This document shows, one piece after another, positions 16,315 through 25,402 of a stretch of 64,000 nucleotides of DNA (position 1 is the first letter of the stretch; every line of letters starts with the position of its first letter). Both the position numbers and the translations under genes were made by a program. The notes under the pieces were generated by a model. That model made no database searches and had not been told where the DNA came from. It saw only the letters and a program-made list of their open reading frames with translations. The stretch lies in assembly GCA_965658745.1 (NCBI GenBank), contig CBFHTK010000005.1, positions 155,562 through 219,561 on the forward strand, read 5' to 3'. The DNA comes from JAHDFB01 sp965658745. Lineage in GTDB: Bacteria > Bacteroidota > Bacteroidia > Chitinophagales > Saprospiraceae.

Positions 16315-17859
16315 ATGCGTCCAGTAAGATTAAGATTTGCTCCAAGCCCAACAGGCCCGTTACACATAGGAGGAGTGCGAACAGCACTTTACAATTATCT
16401 CTATGCTAGAAAAAATCAGGGAACATTTATTCTAAGAATCGAGGATACAGATCAGGGTCGCTACGTAAAAGGAGCTGAATCTTACATCATTGAATCCCTC
16501 GAATGGTTGGGAATAGAATTCGATGAAAGTCCAGCAAAAGGTGGGGATTTTGGACCATACAGACAAAGTGAAAGAAAAGCTCTTTATAAAGAATATACAG
16601 ATCAATTGATTGAAAGTGGTGCCGCATACTATGCATTTGATTCCTCAGAAGAGCTCGAGGCTATGCGGAAGAAATTCAATGAGCAAGGTATGCATAGTCC
16701 CAAATACGATGCAAATACTCGAATGACAATGCGGAACAGTTTGACTATGACTCCTGAAGAAGTCAAAGACCAACTAGAAAAAGGTAATAATGTAGTTGTG
16801 CGTCTGAAACTTGATCCAGGACAACAGGTAGTATTTAGCGATGTTGTCCGTGGAGAAGTTACATTTAGTACTTCCGAGTTAGATGATAAAGTGCTACTGA
16901 AAGGTGACGGTATGCCTACCTATCACATGGCTAACGTTGTGGATGATTTCTTGATGGAAATTTCACATGTTGTCCGCGGTGAAGAGTGGTTGTCAAGTAC
17001 CGCTCATCATGTTCTGCTGTATCGTGCTTTAGGGTGGGAAGACAAGATGCCTACTTTCGCACATTTACCATTAATTCTTAACCCTACTGGAAAAGGGAAA
17101 TTAAGTAAACGAGCTGGAGCAAAATTTGGATTTCCAGTATTTCCACTTAGTTGGCAGGCAGAAACTGAAGAGGACTCTTTTGAAGGTTTCAGAGAATATG
17201 GATTTGACTCAGACGCAACACTAAATTTCTTAGCATTTCTTGGATGGAATCCCGGTTCCGAGCAGGAAATTTTCTCGCTAAAAGAGCTAATTGGGGTATT
17301 TTCACTAGACGGAATTGTAAAATCGGGCGCACGGTTTGATATAGACAAAGCGAAATGGTTTAATCAACAGTATATTTTACAATCTGCAGCAGAAGAATTG
17401 TTGCCACGTGTTAAGTCTTTACTTAAAGACAAAGGGGTTGAAAAGAACGATTCATTCTTATTGAGATTTATCGATCTTATGAAAGAGCGAGTTACATTGA
17501 TTCCTGATTTCTACACAGCAGCAGGCTATTTTTTTAGTGCTGAGTTTGATTACGACGAAAAGACAATTCGAAAGAAATGGAAAGGTGATAACATTGCTGA
17601 TATTAAGCAGTTGTTCTCATTAATTGAAACAATAGAAACGTGGAATAGCGAAACCTTACAGGACACGATCAAAGGATTTATTCAAGAAAATGGTCTAAGC
17701 TTCGGAAATATTTTACCTCTCGTAAGAATAGCGACATCAGGAACAATGAAAGGTCCCGATGTATTTGAAATGATGGCGCTTCTTGATAAAGCAGACATGG
17801 TGAATAGACTAAAAGAAGGTTTGGTGAAATTTGACGCGGTAAAAGAACAAGCTAGCTAA
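16315..17859 (+). CDS. gltX: Glutamyl-tRNA synthetase
   Basis: 514 residues from the ATG at 16315. A TTG at 16294 falls inside the promoter box and is rejected. It charges tRNA-Glu. The class I signatures are RFAPSPTGPLHIGGVRTALYN (HIGG is the HIGH motif, about 15-18) and KLSKRAG (the KMSKS loop, about 261-267). The C-terminal anticodon-binding helical domain runs from about 330 to the end. Length and order match bacterial GltX. It ends two bases from the convergent hypothetical gene. Confidence 0.96.
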   Translation: MRPVRLRFAPSPTGPLHIGGVRTALYNYLYARKNQGTFILRIEDTDQGRYVKGAESYIIESLEWLGIEFDESPAKGGDFGPYRQSERKALYKEYTDQLIESGAAYYAFDSSEELEAMRKKFNEQGMHSPKYDANTRMTMRNSLTMTPEEVKDQLEKGNNVVVRLKLDPGQQVVFSDVVRGEVTFSTSELDDKVLLKGDGMPTYHMANVVDDFLMEISHVVRGEEWLSSTAHHVLLYRALGWEDKMPTFAHLPLILNPTGKGKLSKRAGAKFGFPVFPLSWQAETEEDSFEGFREYGFDSDATLNFLAFLGWNPGSEQEIFSLKELIGVFSLDGIVKSGARFDIDKAKWFNQQYILQSAAEELLPRVKSLLKDKGVEKNDSFLLRFIDLMKERVTLIPDFYTAAGYFFSAEFDYDEKTIRKKWKGDNIADIKQLFSLIETIETWNSETLQDTIKGFIQENGLSFGNILPLVRIATSGTMKGPDVFEMMALLDKADMVNRLKEGLVKFDAVKEQAS

Positions 17860-17861
17860 TC

Positions 17862-18434
17862 TTACACCCCAAAAGCCATTAATTCAATAATCAATAGACT
17901 AGCAGCGATTCGAAATGCAAACGACAAGTTGCTACCCGTAGCTTCGTCAATATACCAATCTCTAACGTCAACTTCTTGAACTTGGTACATCGTCCAATCG
18001 ATATCTTTTTCATATCTATCTATCCACTCAGTTCCAAATTGATCTGAAGCTGAGAAGCTAAAACTCTTTTCTCCATCGGAAATCTTCCACAAGAAAATGT
18101 CACCTCTATAGATGGTCGAAATGCTTATTTGCTCATCACCGAAAAAGAAATCCCAATAGTTAATATCACCGTCTCTCTTCAATTGCATGAATCCTCTGAC
18201 CTCCCCCTCATTCAAGTCTACGAATTCTAAATTCCACCTTCGATATGGGTTTTGACCAAATTGCCTAACTGCAAAGACATACTCATCTTCATTTATAGCA
18301 AGTTTCCATTCATCAAACTGATCATCCCATTCGCAATATGCCGCCTCGAGAATCTGCGCTTGAATACTAGACTGACCAAAAGCACTAGCCAGAATAAATA
18401 TGACACAGAGTTGTCGAATGAGCTTCGTTAGCAT
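17862..18434 (-). CDS. Exported hypothetical protein, 190 aa
   Basis: Taken from the ATG at 18434, giving MLTKLIRQLCVIFILASAFGQ, a clear signal peptide. A longer in-frame start at 18491 would bury that signal. The mature part (about 25-190) is rich in aromatic and acidic residues: CEWDDQFDEWKLAINEDEYVF, RRWNLEFVDLNEGEVRGFM, YWDFFFGDEQISIS. It reads like a small beta-sheet domain. The C-terminus ends in a hydrophobic stretch (FAFRIAASLLIIELMAFGV) that could be a membrane anchor. I recognise no family. Confidence 0.65.
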   Translation of the reverse strand: MLTKLIRQLCVIFILASAFGQSSIQAQILEAAYCEWDDQFDEWKLAINEDEYVFAVRQFGQNPYRRWNLEFVDLNEGEVRGFMQLKRDGDINYWDFFFGDEQISISTIYRGDIFLWKISDGEKSFSFSASDQFGTEWIDRYEKDIDWTMYQVQEVDVRDWYIDEATGSNLSFAFRIAASLLIIELMAFGV

Positions 18435-18491
18435 GAAATAGTACTTTGATTTATTTATATCTTTTGGAATATAACAAGAGTAAAGCTTCAA

Positions 18492-18810
18492 AAAAATCTA
18501 CTTATCGTTACAATTCTCCCGGCTAAATATAGAATAACGCAAAAAAGTTATGAGAATTCCCTTTATGTGAATAATCGATCTAAAACCAAAATTGATTCAA
18601 TAAATACTGCATATATAAAACATCAGATATTTTAAAAAGTGTTGAAGCTAGACATTGAAGTAATTATTGTCTCCAATTTAAGAAATTTTAGTAGAAGATG
18701 TGGATTGAAAAAAATGGCGCGTCATACAAATGATAATACTAGCAATCAGATAATTCGGATTCGGACTATAGCTTAAAAATTAACATAATCGTTTATACGG
18801 TTTTGTTTGG
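18492..18810. other. AT-rich intergenic region upstream of the candidate RNA
   Basis: About 320 bases with no open frame of useful length and no repeat or tRNA that I can see. TATACGGTTTTG near 18794-18805 is a poor, one-base-too-long version of the -7 box and could be the RNA's promoter. Confidence 0.35.
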
Positions 18811-18940
18811 TCGGCACAGTACCCTTTAGTACTGCCAACATGCTATATATCATCGCGACTCGCTGAGATAGGGAAGATGTCAGCTAACAGAGATACTATA
18901 GCAATGCGTGGCTGATTTAATTCAGTCACGCTTTTTTATT
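18811..18940 (+). ncRNA. Candidate structured small RNA with intrinsic terminator
   Basis: Three consecutive structures end in a terminator. Hairpin 1 pairs GGC..AGTAC (18813-18822) with GTACTGCC (18829-18836). A long stem pairs TGCTATATATC (18841-18851) with GATA-C-TATAGCA (18892-18903), 11 bp with one bulged C, and encloses an inner hairpin GCTGA/TCAGC (18862-18866 with 18880-18884). The terminator pairs GCGTGGCTGA with TCAGTCACGC (18906-18931) and is followed by six Ts. No protein reading explains the region. I do not recognise SRP RNA, RNase P, tmRNA or a named riboswitch. A 6S-like regulator or a leader of the downstream flavoprotein gene are possibilities. Confidence 0.55.
18906..18937 (+). 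terminator. Intrinsic terminator of the candidate RNA
   Basis: A 10-bp stem with one G-T pair (18906-18915 with 18922-18931), a six-base loop TTTAAT, and a T6 tract at 18932-18937. Confidence 0.75.
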
Positions 18941-19036
18941 TCATAAATTATCTTAAATAAGCAACAGCTATTCATACTTTTGGCAAGAAGTCAAAACATA
19001 AACTCACGGACAAGCATTATATAGTTCAATAGAGTA

Positions 19037-19044
19037 TAAATTTG
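19037..19044 (+). promoter_or_regulatory. Putative -7 promoter box of the flavoprotein reductase
   Basis: TAAATTTG, an exact TAnnTTTG match, 28 bases before the ATG at 19073. Because a separate promoter lies after the terminator, the upstream RNA is more likely an independent transcript than a leader. Confidence 0.45.
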
Positions 19045-19072
19045 CAACTGACTTAGTTAACATCTACTGGAA

Positions 19073-19789
19073 ATGGCTTGGAAATGGTATGACGGTATTC
19101 TCACAAGGACAGAACCTATTAATGATTCTGTTAGAAGATTTTGGGTCGACCCAAAAGAAGAAATCGACTTTGAACCAGGTCAATTTGTTACCATGGATCT
19201 TCCTATAGCTGAAAAGCGATTGAAGAGATGGAGATCCTACAGCATTGCTAGTGTCCCCCAAGAAAAGGAATTAGAATTCTGCATTGTCAATCTAGAAGGT
19301 GGTCTAGGTACATCCTTTCTTTTCAAGGAGATTAGTCTTGGAGACACAATAAGATTCAAAGGTCCATCTGGAACCTTCGTAGCTCCAAAAGAGCCAGATT
19401 TTGATATCGTTATGATTTGTACCGGCACAGGTGTTGCTCCCTTTCGACCAATGATTTACGATTTACTTGAGAAGCAGAATACGAGTCAGAAGATTCACCT
19501 AATCTTTGGAACAAGAACTGAAGATGGCATATTATACAGAAGCGAATTCGAAAAGCTTGCAAAAACATATTCAAACTTTAGTTACGATGTTTGTCTATCA
19601 CGGGACCAAGAATGGCAGGGCACAAAAGGATATGTTCATCAAGTCTACCTTGACCAATACAAAGATGCTCGATCTGACGTAAAATTCTTTTTATGTGGAT
19701 GGTCAAATATGATTGATGAGGCAGTATCTAATCTGCTCACAAAACTGAAGTACGATCGAAGTCAGATTGTCTATGAATTATATGGATAA
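19073..19789 (+). CDS. Ferredoxin/flavodoxin-NADP+ reductase family flavoprotein
   Basis: 238 residues. An N-terminal FAD barrel carries RWRSYSIAS (about 52-60; RSYS binds FAD). A C-terminal NAD(P) domain carries CTGTGVAPFRPMIYD (about 117-130) and the cysteine motif FLCGWSNMIDEA (about 208-219). It moves electrons between NAD(P)H and a small acceptor such as ferredoxin or flavodoxin. No ferredoxin gene adjoins it. It lacks an iron-sulphur domain. It is monocistronic and convergent with hflX. Confidence 0.85.
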   Translation: MAWKWYDGILTRTEPINDSVRRFWVDPKEEIDFEPGQFVTMDLPIAEKRLKRWRSYSIASVPQEKELEFCIVNLEGGLGTSFLFKEISLGDTIRFKGPSGTFVAPKEPDFDIVMICTGTGVAPFRPMIYDLLEKQNTSQKIHLIFGTRTEDGILYRSEFEKLAKTYSNFSYDVCLSRDQEWQGTKGYVHQVYLDQYKDARSDVKFFLCGWSNMIDEAVSNLLTKLKYDRSQIVYELYG

Positions 19790-19799
19790 ATTTCTATGA

Positions 19800-21011
19800 C
19801 TACCAGAATTTTCGTTGATGTGGGTAGCGTATATCATATTCTTTTTCGACAATCTGTTGTAGAACCTTACGAAAGTCAGCTACATTTTCTTTGGTAACAG
19901 CTGAAATAATTACATTATCCGTATTATAGGTATTTCGATAGTTCTCTTGCAGTTCAGTCAATATTTCAACCTTATTCTCTTCGTCCAAATACTCGTCAAA
20001 GTACTTCTTTCTGTACAAATCGATCTTGTTAAAAACCATCAATGTTGGTTTATCCTCAACACCCAAATCTTTTAAAGTCTGAATTACAGTAGCAATATGG
20101 TCCTCATGCTGAGGATGAGAAATATCCACTACGTGCACAAGCACGTCACTTTCTCTAGCTTCATCTAGAGTAGACTTAAAACTCTCCACTAAATGGTGTG
20201 GTAACTTGCGTATAAATCCAACTGTATCACTCAGGAGAAATGGCATTGCGCCAAATACGACCTTTCTGACTGTGGTGTCCAACGTTGCAAAAAGCTTATT
20301 CTCAGCAAATACATCTGATTTACTTAGCATATTCATTATTGTAGACTTACCTACATTGGTATAACCAACTAAAGCAACTCTTACAAGATCTCCTCGGTTT
20401 TTTCGCTGTGTTTTACTTTGTAAATCAATCTTAGAGAGCTTGGATTTAAGTTGACTTATCTTATCTCTTACAATCCTTCTATCCGTTTCGATTTCCATTT
20501 CACCGGGTCCACGCATTCCGATACCACCCCGTTGTCTCTCAAGGTGTGTCCAAAGACCCCTCAGTCTTGGAAGGAGATACTGCATTTGAGCTAATTCTAC
20601 CTGAGCTTTTGCCTGCGCAGTCTGCGCTCGAGATGCAAAAATATCCAAGATGAGTGAACTACGATCGATAATTTTCACTTTAAGCTCTTCTTCAAGAAGA
20701 TTCGTTTGCTTACCCGTGAGATCGTCATCAAAGATGACCATGTCAATCTCATATTGATCAACATATTCAGCAATCTCTTCAAGTTTACCTGTTCCGACAA
20801 ATGTCCTAGAGTGTGGACTTCTCAATTTCTGAGTGAATCGCTTTTTTGTCTTAGCACCAGCAGTCGCAGCGAGAAATTCCATTTCATCAAGGTACTCTGT
20901 TATTAGTTCCTCAGACTGATGGGGTAAAATCACCCCAACAAGAACAGCTGTTTCAGTTCGCTCTCTAAGTCCTTTCTTCTGTTGTCGTCCTACTTGCCAA
21001 TTTTCACTCAT
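19800..21011 (-). CDS. hflX: Ribosome-associated GTPase HflX
   Basis: 403 residues. An N-terminal HflX domain (about 20-200, with the glycine-rich RGGIGMRGPGEMEIETDRR at about 161-179) is followed by a GTPase domain with GYTNVGKST (216-224), DTVGF (about 263) and NKID (about 327-330). HflX binds the 50S subunit and splits stalled ribosomes. The region SPHSRTFVGTGKLEEI is the family's N-terminal signature. It stands 51 bases after the EnvC-like gene and could be the last member of that operon. Confidence 0.94.
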   Translation of the reverse strand: MSENWQVGRQQKKGLRERTETAVLVGVILPHQSEELITEYLDEMEFLAATAGAKTKKRFTQKLRSPHSRTFVGTGKLEEIAEYVDQYEIDMVIFDDDLTGKQTNLLEEELKVKIIDRSSLILDIFASRAQTAQAKAQVELAQMQYLLPRLRGLWTHLERQRGGIGMRGPGEMEIETDRRIVRDKISQLKSKLSKIDLQSKTQRKNRGDLVRVALVGYTNVGKSTIMNMLSKSDVFAENKLFATLDTTVRKVVFGAMPFLLSDTVGFIRKLPHHLVESFKSTLDEARESDVLVHVVDISHPQHEDHIATVIQTLKDLGVEDKPTLMVFNKIDLYRKKYFDEYLDEENKVEILTELQENYRNTYNTDNVIISAVTKENVADFRKVLQQIVEKEYDIRYPHQRKFW

Positions 21012-21062
21012 AAATATAATCTAGGTTTTCAATTGCTCAATAAAAGTGATTACGAATTAAGA

Positions 21063-22244
21063 TCACTTTGTAATCCAACTCAGTGGATTAAGTTTTGTTT
21101 TTCCATCCCATAATTCAAAATGGAGGGTACTAAGTCCCATTTCATCAACATCAATAGAGCCAAGTCTTTGTCCAACTCCAACCTCTTCTCCATTGTCGAC
21201 GTAAGATCGATCAAGCTTTGCATATACAGTATAGAAACCATCATGTTTCACGACGATACTTTTACCAAACCCTGGAACTTCTTGCACACCAACAACCTTT
21301 CCATCATGGACTGCCTGCGCAACCGAACCGATTCTCGCTTGAATATCGATTCCATTGTTTTGAATATAAATATTATCAAGTTCAGGATGTCTTTGTCTAC
21401 CAAATTTTGAAATTATGACTCCATTGTCAACTGGCCATGATAACAGTCCTTTTCTCTCACTAAAAGATAATTCTCCAATTTCTTCCGTGGATGATGTTAC
21501 ATTAGTCTTGCCAGTAAGAGCGGCAATAATTGTCTTTTCGATAGATGTGTTCAAACGCTCTCGTTCCAATTTTTGTTCCTTTAAGATGGCATTCAACTTA
21601 TTTTCCTCCAAGTCGAGTTCCTTAAGTAGATCATCTTTTATAACAAGATCCTTAGCTAATGTCTCTTTTTGTTGACTCTGTTGATTTAGAAGCTCAAGTT
21701 TTCTGTCTATTGACTTCTCCAAATTTTGAGAAGACAAAGCAACCTGCTTCGAAGAGGTTTGCAGTTTTTTATAAGCTTTCTGACAATACGCTTGAAACTG
21801 TTTGATATATACCCATCTTTCAAATGAATCATTGATTGATTGAGTATTCAGTATAAATGCCCACTTGTTATATCCAAGACTTTGCTTATAAACAGTATTC
21901 AACAAGGCGTGATACTGTTTCTTAACTGCTTCAATATCGCTTGTAAGAACAGCATACTTATTTTGATTTTCTGTAAGTTGCGAAGTTGTTATAGCTAAAT
22001 CCTCCTGAATATTGTCGATTAACTCTTCTCTACTTTTGATTTTGGATTCCAGAGCACGGAGCTCTTGTCTTGTTTTAACTTTGCTATTGCTAAGTTTTTG
22101 TAACTCCTTGTCAGCAGATTCAATACGCTTAATGATTTCTAGTCGTTGCAGTTCAAGAGATTCGCGAACTTGACTTTGACTATTTGCAAAAAGAAATATG
22201 CATATACTAAAAAGACTGACGAGTATAATTTGACGGTATTTCAA
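21063..22244 (-). CDS. EnvC-like murein hydrolase activator with degenerate LytM domain
   Basis: 393 residues: signal peptide (about 1-22), long coiled coils (about 25-110 and 165-250), then an M23/LytM-like domain (about 275-393). The zinc ligands of active M23 peptidases are missing: NNGIDIQ stands where HGGIDI is expected, YAKL replaces YAHL, and STLHFELW has lost the first histidine of HxHFE. As with EnvC, it probably activates amidases at the division septum rather than cutting peptidoglycan itself. Its start lies 38 bases inside the end of the DUF4292 gene, so the two are translationally linked. Confidence 0.85.
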   Translation of the reverse strand: MKYRQIILVSLFSICIFLFANSQSQVRESLELQRLEIIKRIESADKELQKLSNSKVKTRQELRALESKIKSREELIDNIQEDLAITTSQLTENQNKYAVLTSDIEAVKKQYHALLNTVYKQSLGYNKWAFILNTQSINDSFERWVYIKQFQAYCQKAYKKLQTSSKQVALSSQNLEKSIDRKLELLNQQSQQKETLAKDLVIKDDLLKELDLEENKLNAILKEQKLERERLNTSIEKTIIAALTGKTNVTSSTEEIGELSFSERKGLLSWPVDNGVIISKFGRQRHPELDNIYIQNNGIDIQARIGSVAQAVHDGKVVGVQEVPGFGKSIVVKHDGFYTVYAKLDRSYVDNGEEVGVGQRLGSIDVDEMGLSTLHFELWDGKTKLNPLSWITK

Positions 22245-22971
22245 AAGGCATCGATTTCACTGATTCGAGATCAAAATTAGTTGTTTTCAAACGAACCTTC
22301 ATTACGGAGTTTTTCCTAAAAGCAGTTATATCCCTGATCATGGCCAGAGAGGCGATGTCTACCGAATTATAATCACCATATTCGATCGTTAATTCTCCGT
22401 TACTTTGTGACTGAATCACTGACTTACGCACTAATTGCTCTTCACCGAAAATATGCTTTGCTTCAACGACTTCGTTCTTAACGGTAGCAATTTTGGTTAA
22501 TGTTGAATCATTTACTTGAACCAACTCATCTGTCCAAAAGGAACCTCCCAAAAGAATCTGCTCTAAGTCAGTGAACTCCAATGGAACTCCTGACATTGAT
22601 TTCAGACGTGAAAGATCATCCGCCATATAACTACTTTGAAATCTGTTAAGTACAAAAATGGAGTCGTTTGTTATTAAAACACGTGCAACTTCAAAACCAA
22701 ATTTCTTAAAGCTTCCCCAAATTTTTTCATTTGATTTCATTCTAAACACACCCGAAAAATCAAGGGACATTCCTTCTCCAGAGTAATTTACGTCACTTAC
22801 CATTTCAACTTGGTCGTAAGACAGAATATTCTCCTCGTAGGCTTCTACTAGTGATGATTTAGCTGTACTTTCAGTTTCATCTATCATTCTTTTCTTTGGA
22901 GCACACGAAAAGAGGAGTCCTATTGTACAGCTTAAAATAGCTAAGTTTCTTATTGCATTCAATATATTCAT
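22207..22971 (-). CDS. DUF4292 lipoprotein
   Basis: 254 residues from the ATG at 22971, giving a lipoprotein signal MNILNAIRNLAILSCTIGLLFSC. The longer start at 23013 would overlap the upstream TPR gene and spoil the signal. The mature protein has alternating beta-strand character (VSDVNYSGEGMSLDFSGVFRMKSNEKIWGSFKKFGFEVARVLIT) that recalls the LolA/LolB-like DUF4292 family. It is conserved in Bacteroidota between a TPR gene and an EnvC-like gene, as here. It may bind lipids or lipoproteins at the outer membrane, but this is inference. Confidence 0.82.
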   Translation of the reverse strand: MNILNAIRNLAILSCTIGLLFSCAPKKRMIDETESTAKSSLVEAYEENILSYDQVEMVSDVNYSGEGMSLDFSGVFRMKSNEKIWGSFKKFGFEVARVLITNDSIFVLNRFQSSYMADDLSRLKSMSGVPLEFTDLEQILLGGSFWTDELVQVNDSTLTKIATVKNEVVEAKHIFGEEQLVRKSVIQSQSNGELTIEYGDYNSVDIASLAMIRDITAFRKNSVMKVRLKTTNFDLESVKSMPFEIPSNYTRQSF

Positions 22972-22984
22972 ATAAGAAAAGGTC

Positions 22985-24481
22985 TTACAATTGTTTACGA
23001 CTAATTTTTTCAAGCAATTTAGTATTCTTCGGTTCTAATTTAGCTGCTTTTTTCCATTCGATAACAGCACCTTCTATATCTGCTTGTTTGAATAAAATAT
23101 CTCCTTTTAGTTCGTACGCAGCGGCATTTTCAGGCAATTCCGAATCCAAGATCTTTATTGCCAAATCATATGAACCCTGCATGTATCTGGAATAGGCCAT
23201 CTCCACTTTTAAGTCACCACGTAACTGATTGTCTTTGCCTACAAACATCATGGCTTCTTGGAGCACATTGAAAGCCTCTTTTGTTTGATTTAATTGATTC
23301 AATGCATGACCATGAAATAGATATGCTATTCCTTGATTAGGAAATCGAAGCAATGCTTGATCACTCGTCTTTCGCAGTTCATCATATAATTCTAACCTAC
23401 GTTGCGCTACCATCAACTGATACCAAACATCAAAGACAGATCCATCAATTTCAAGTGTCGTTTTATAAGAGCTTACAGCCTCCTCCAGTTTGCCACTATG
23501 TAGCATTACGTCACCTCGCAAGGCATGCGATTTTGCTTCTGTAGGATGCGTTCTAACTAACATTTCTACAATAGACTCAAGCTCAATGCCAATTTCTCTT
23601 GTTGGCTGCCTGACGTAAGACTCAACTGCAGGTAAAAGCTTAGCAAGCTTAGTGTCAATCGGAATCTCTGGATTGCCTACGTCAGCGGAAGATGCTCTGA
23701 TATACTTAAGTTCATTGGATGCAGGATTTGAACTAAGCTCCATAAATTGCAACGCGGTTTCATTTGTTGGTTCTATTGTAAGTACATCTTTATACGCTGA
23801 TTTCGCTTTCGAGATTTCATCTAATCGTAAATAATAGTTGGCTAAATTCAAAGTAAAACGTACTTCTTTAGGATAGGCTTTTATCAACTTTTTTAGTTCC
23901 TTAATAGCTTTCTTGCTTTCTCCACGCTTACTAAAGATTTCAAATTTCTGTCTAGTTACATCTTCAGATACACCCAATTTTTTCTCCATTTTATCTAGCA
24001 CACGGACAGCCTTATCATATGCACGTACCTGAACAAAAGCATATACAGCCTTCTCATAAAAAAATGGCTCCTGCGGCATTTCATCTGTAAAATTGAAAAA
24101 AAGATCACCAGCTTTTTCAACTTCATTATTACCTTCGTAAGCCTCAGCAAGCTGCCTTAAGTAGAATTCATTTGAAGAATTATTCTCAAATGCCATTTTA
24201 ACATACTTGATTGATTTCTTGTAATCTTTTAAAGCTTCAAAACATCGGCTCATCTGAAAATAAATCACGTCATTTTGCTCCACATCTTCTGATTCATCTT
24301 TCAGAATCTTTTCGTAGAGCACTAAAGCTTCTTCAAACTTACCTAATAACTGCAATTGGGCAGCATCTACAAATTTTGATTCTTTCGCAATCTGTGTTTC
24401 TGAATAGCGTGCATCGTCCTTTTGCGCTACAGCGGCAACTGCTAAAAACATAAGGAAGATCCATAAGCCAATCATTTTCAT
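22985..24481 (-). CDS. Exported tetratricopeptide repeat protein, 498 aa
   Basis: A signal peptide (about 1-19) is followed by TPR units across almost the whole length: GKFEEALVLYEKILKDE, KDYKKSIKYVKMAFEN, VRAYDKAVRVLDKM, GKLEEAVSSYKTTLEID, and a last unit ADIEGAVIEWKKAAKLEPKNTKL. It is probably a periplasmic scaffold. It heads the TPR, DUF4292, EnvC-like operon, a gene order I associate with Bacteroidota envelope maintenance. A TATCTTTG box (24549-24556) lies 67 bases upstream. Confidence 0.85.
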   Translation of the reverse strand: MKMIGLWIFLMFLAVAAVAQKDDARYSETQIAKESKFVDAAQLQLLGKFEEALVLYEKILKDESEDVEQNDVIYFQMSRCFEALKDYKKSIKYVKMAFENNSSNEFYLRQLAEAYEGNNEVEKAGDLFFNFTDEMPQEPFFYEKAVYAFVQVRAYDKAVRVLDKMEKKLGVSEDVTRQKFEIFSKRGESKKAIKELKKLIKAYPKEVRFTLNLANYYLRLDEISKAKSAYKDVLTIEPTNETALQFMELSSNPASNELKYIRASSADVGNPEIPIDTKLAKLLPAVESYVRQPTREIGIELESIVEMLVRTHPTEAKSHALRGDVMLHSGKLEEAVSSYKTTLEIDGSVFDVWYQLMVAQRRLELYDELRKTSDQALLRFPNQGIAYLFHGHALNQLNQTKEAFNVLQEAMMFVGKDNQLRGDLKVEMAYSRYMQGSYDLAIKILDSELPENAAAYELKGDILFKQADIEGAVIEWKKAAKLEPKNTKLLEKISRKQL

Positions 24482-24548
24482 ATATTATATTTTTCTAAGT
24501 TCCGTCTAATCATCTGACTTAGACCAAGCGCTTCTTTAATGAAAGGAA

Positions 24549-24556
24549 CAAAGATA
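24549..24556 (-). promoter_or_regulatory. Putative -7 promoter box of the TPR/DUF4292/EnvC operon
   Basis: The minus strand reads TATCTTTG, an exact match, 67 bases before the ATG at 24481. The rest of 24557-24775 holds nothing I recognise. Confidence 0.4.
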
Positions 24557-24775
24557 CAACGATAAACGTGCCACTCTTGGTAGTATAAAGCGATATTTTT
24601 TTCAAAGTAATTTACCTTCCAGTAGAAAAAGCAAATGAATTGCAATAGCTAACTGAGAAATAGCAATAAACAGACTATTTAAGAATTACAATAAATATAG
24701 CTTCTGTGCAGAATTGAAATACTCTGTTTGAGCCGATTGACAAGAGTTGGGAATCATCTTGGACAGTATGGAAGG

Positions 24776-25402
24776 CTACTGATTCAATGGAAAAGACAGG
24801 TTCAAATTTGAATAAAACCCGATTCTATTTGACCAACCATTTCGCTCAGACCAAACATTAAAACCTATGTTTTCTTCTGGTTGCTCAATGTCCGTATTAA
24901 AAAGAAACGATTGACCTATTCCTGAAGATAACTCTAGAAATGCTTTGCCTCTAAGATTGATTTTGAATCCTCCTGTAAGATAGCCACCAACTTGATGACG
25001 CCTTCTGAGCTTTCTAAATTCGCGAAAATAGCTGTTTTCATAAAAGATACTATACTCATATAGCTCCCATATGTTCATACTATTAATAGCCCCACCAACA
25101 AAGAATCCTATATATCTATCACGCAAGATATATCGCTCTATTGAAGGTCTAATGCGAAAACCAGAAGCTTTTCGGAATCTGTTTCTACTAAATCCTGCTT
25201 CGATTGACCACTCTGTATTGTCGCTAGCTCTTTTGTCATAACTTAATTGGACGGTTGGGTATATATGGGTTATAGATGTGAGTGTTAGCCCAATTCGATG
25301 ATCTGGAATTTCAAACTTTCGAGATTTCTTTACAATACTATCCTGAAGAACCATTTCTGCTTTCATAGAAAACAAAAGACTGCAGAAAAAGACTTTTTCC
25401 AA
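24776..25402 (-). CDS. Outer-membrane beta-barrel-like protein with damaged 5' end
   Basis: 208 residues. From about residue 30 the protein alternates short aromatic strands (HRIGLTLTSITHIYPTVQLSYDKR, NTEWSIEAGFSRNRF, GGYLTGGFKINLRGKAFLELSSGIGQSF) and ends SNLNLSFPL, like a small outer-membrane barrel. The first codons are suspicious. The ATG at 25402 lies inside DNA that, on the other strand, encodes conserved acyl-CoA oxidase sequence, so MEKVFFC is read antisense from a different gene. The real signal peptide start was probably lost at a join near 25370-25385. The gene may be a remnant or may use a makeshift signal. Confidence 0.5.
   Translation of the reverse strand: MEKVFFCSLLFSMKAEMVLQDSIVKKSRKFEIPDHRIGLTLTSITHIYPTVQLSYDKRASDNTEWSIEAGFSRNRFRKASGFRIRPSIERYILRDRYIGFFVGGAINSMNIWELYEYSIFYENSYFREFRKLRRRHQVGGYLTGGFKINLRGKAFLELSSGIGQSFLFNTDIEQPEENIGFNVWSERNGWSNRIGFYSNLNLSFPLNQ

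Noticed and set aside
18811..18940. The structured region as a known riboswitch or SRP RNA
   Set aside because: I could not find the diagnostic cores (SRP GGAAGCAGC loop, TPP or cobalamin boxes), and a separate promoter box follows the terminator.
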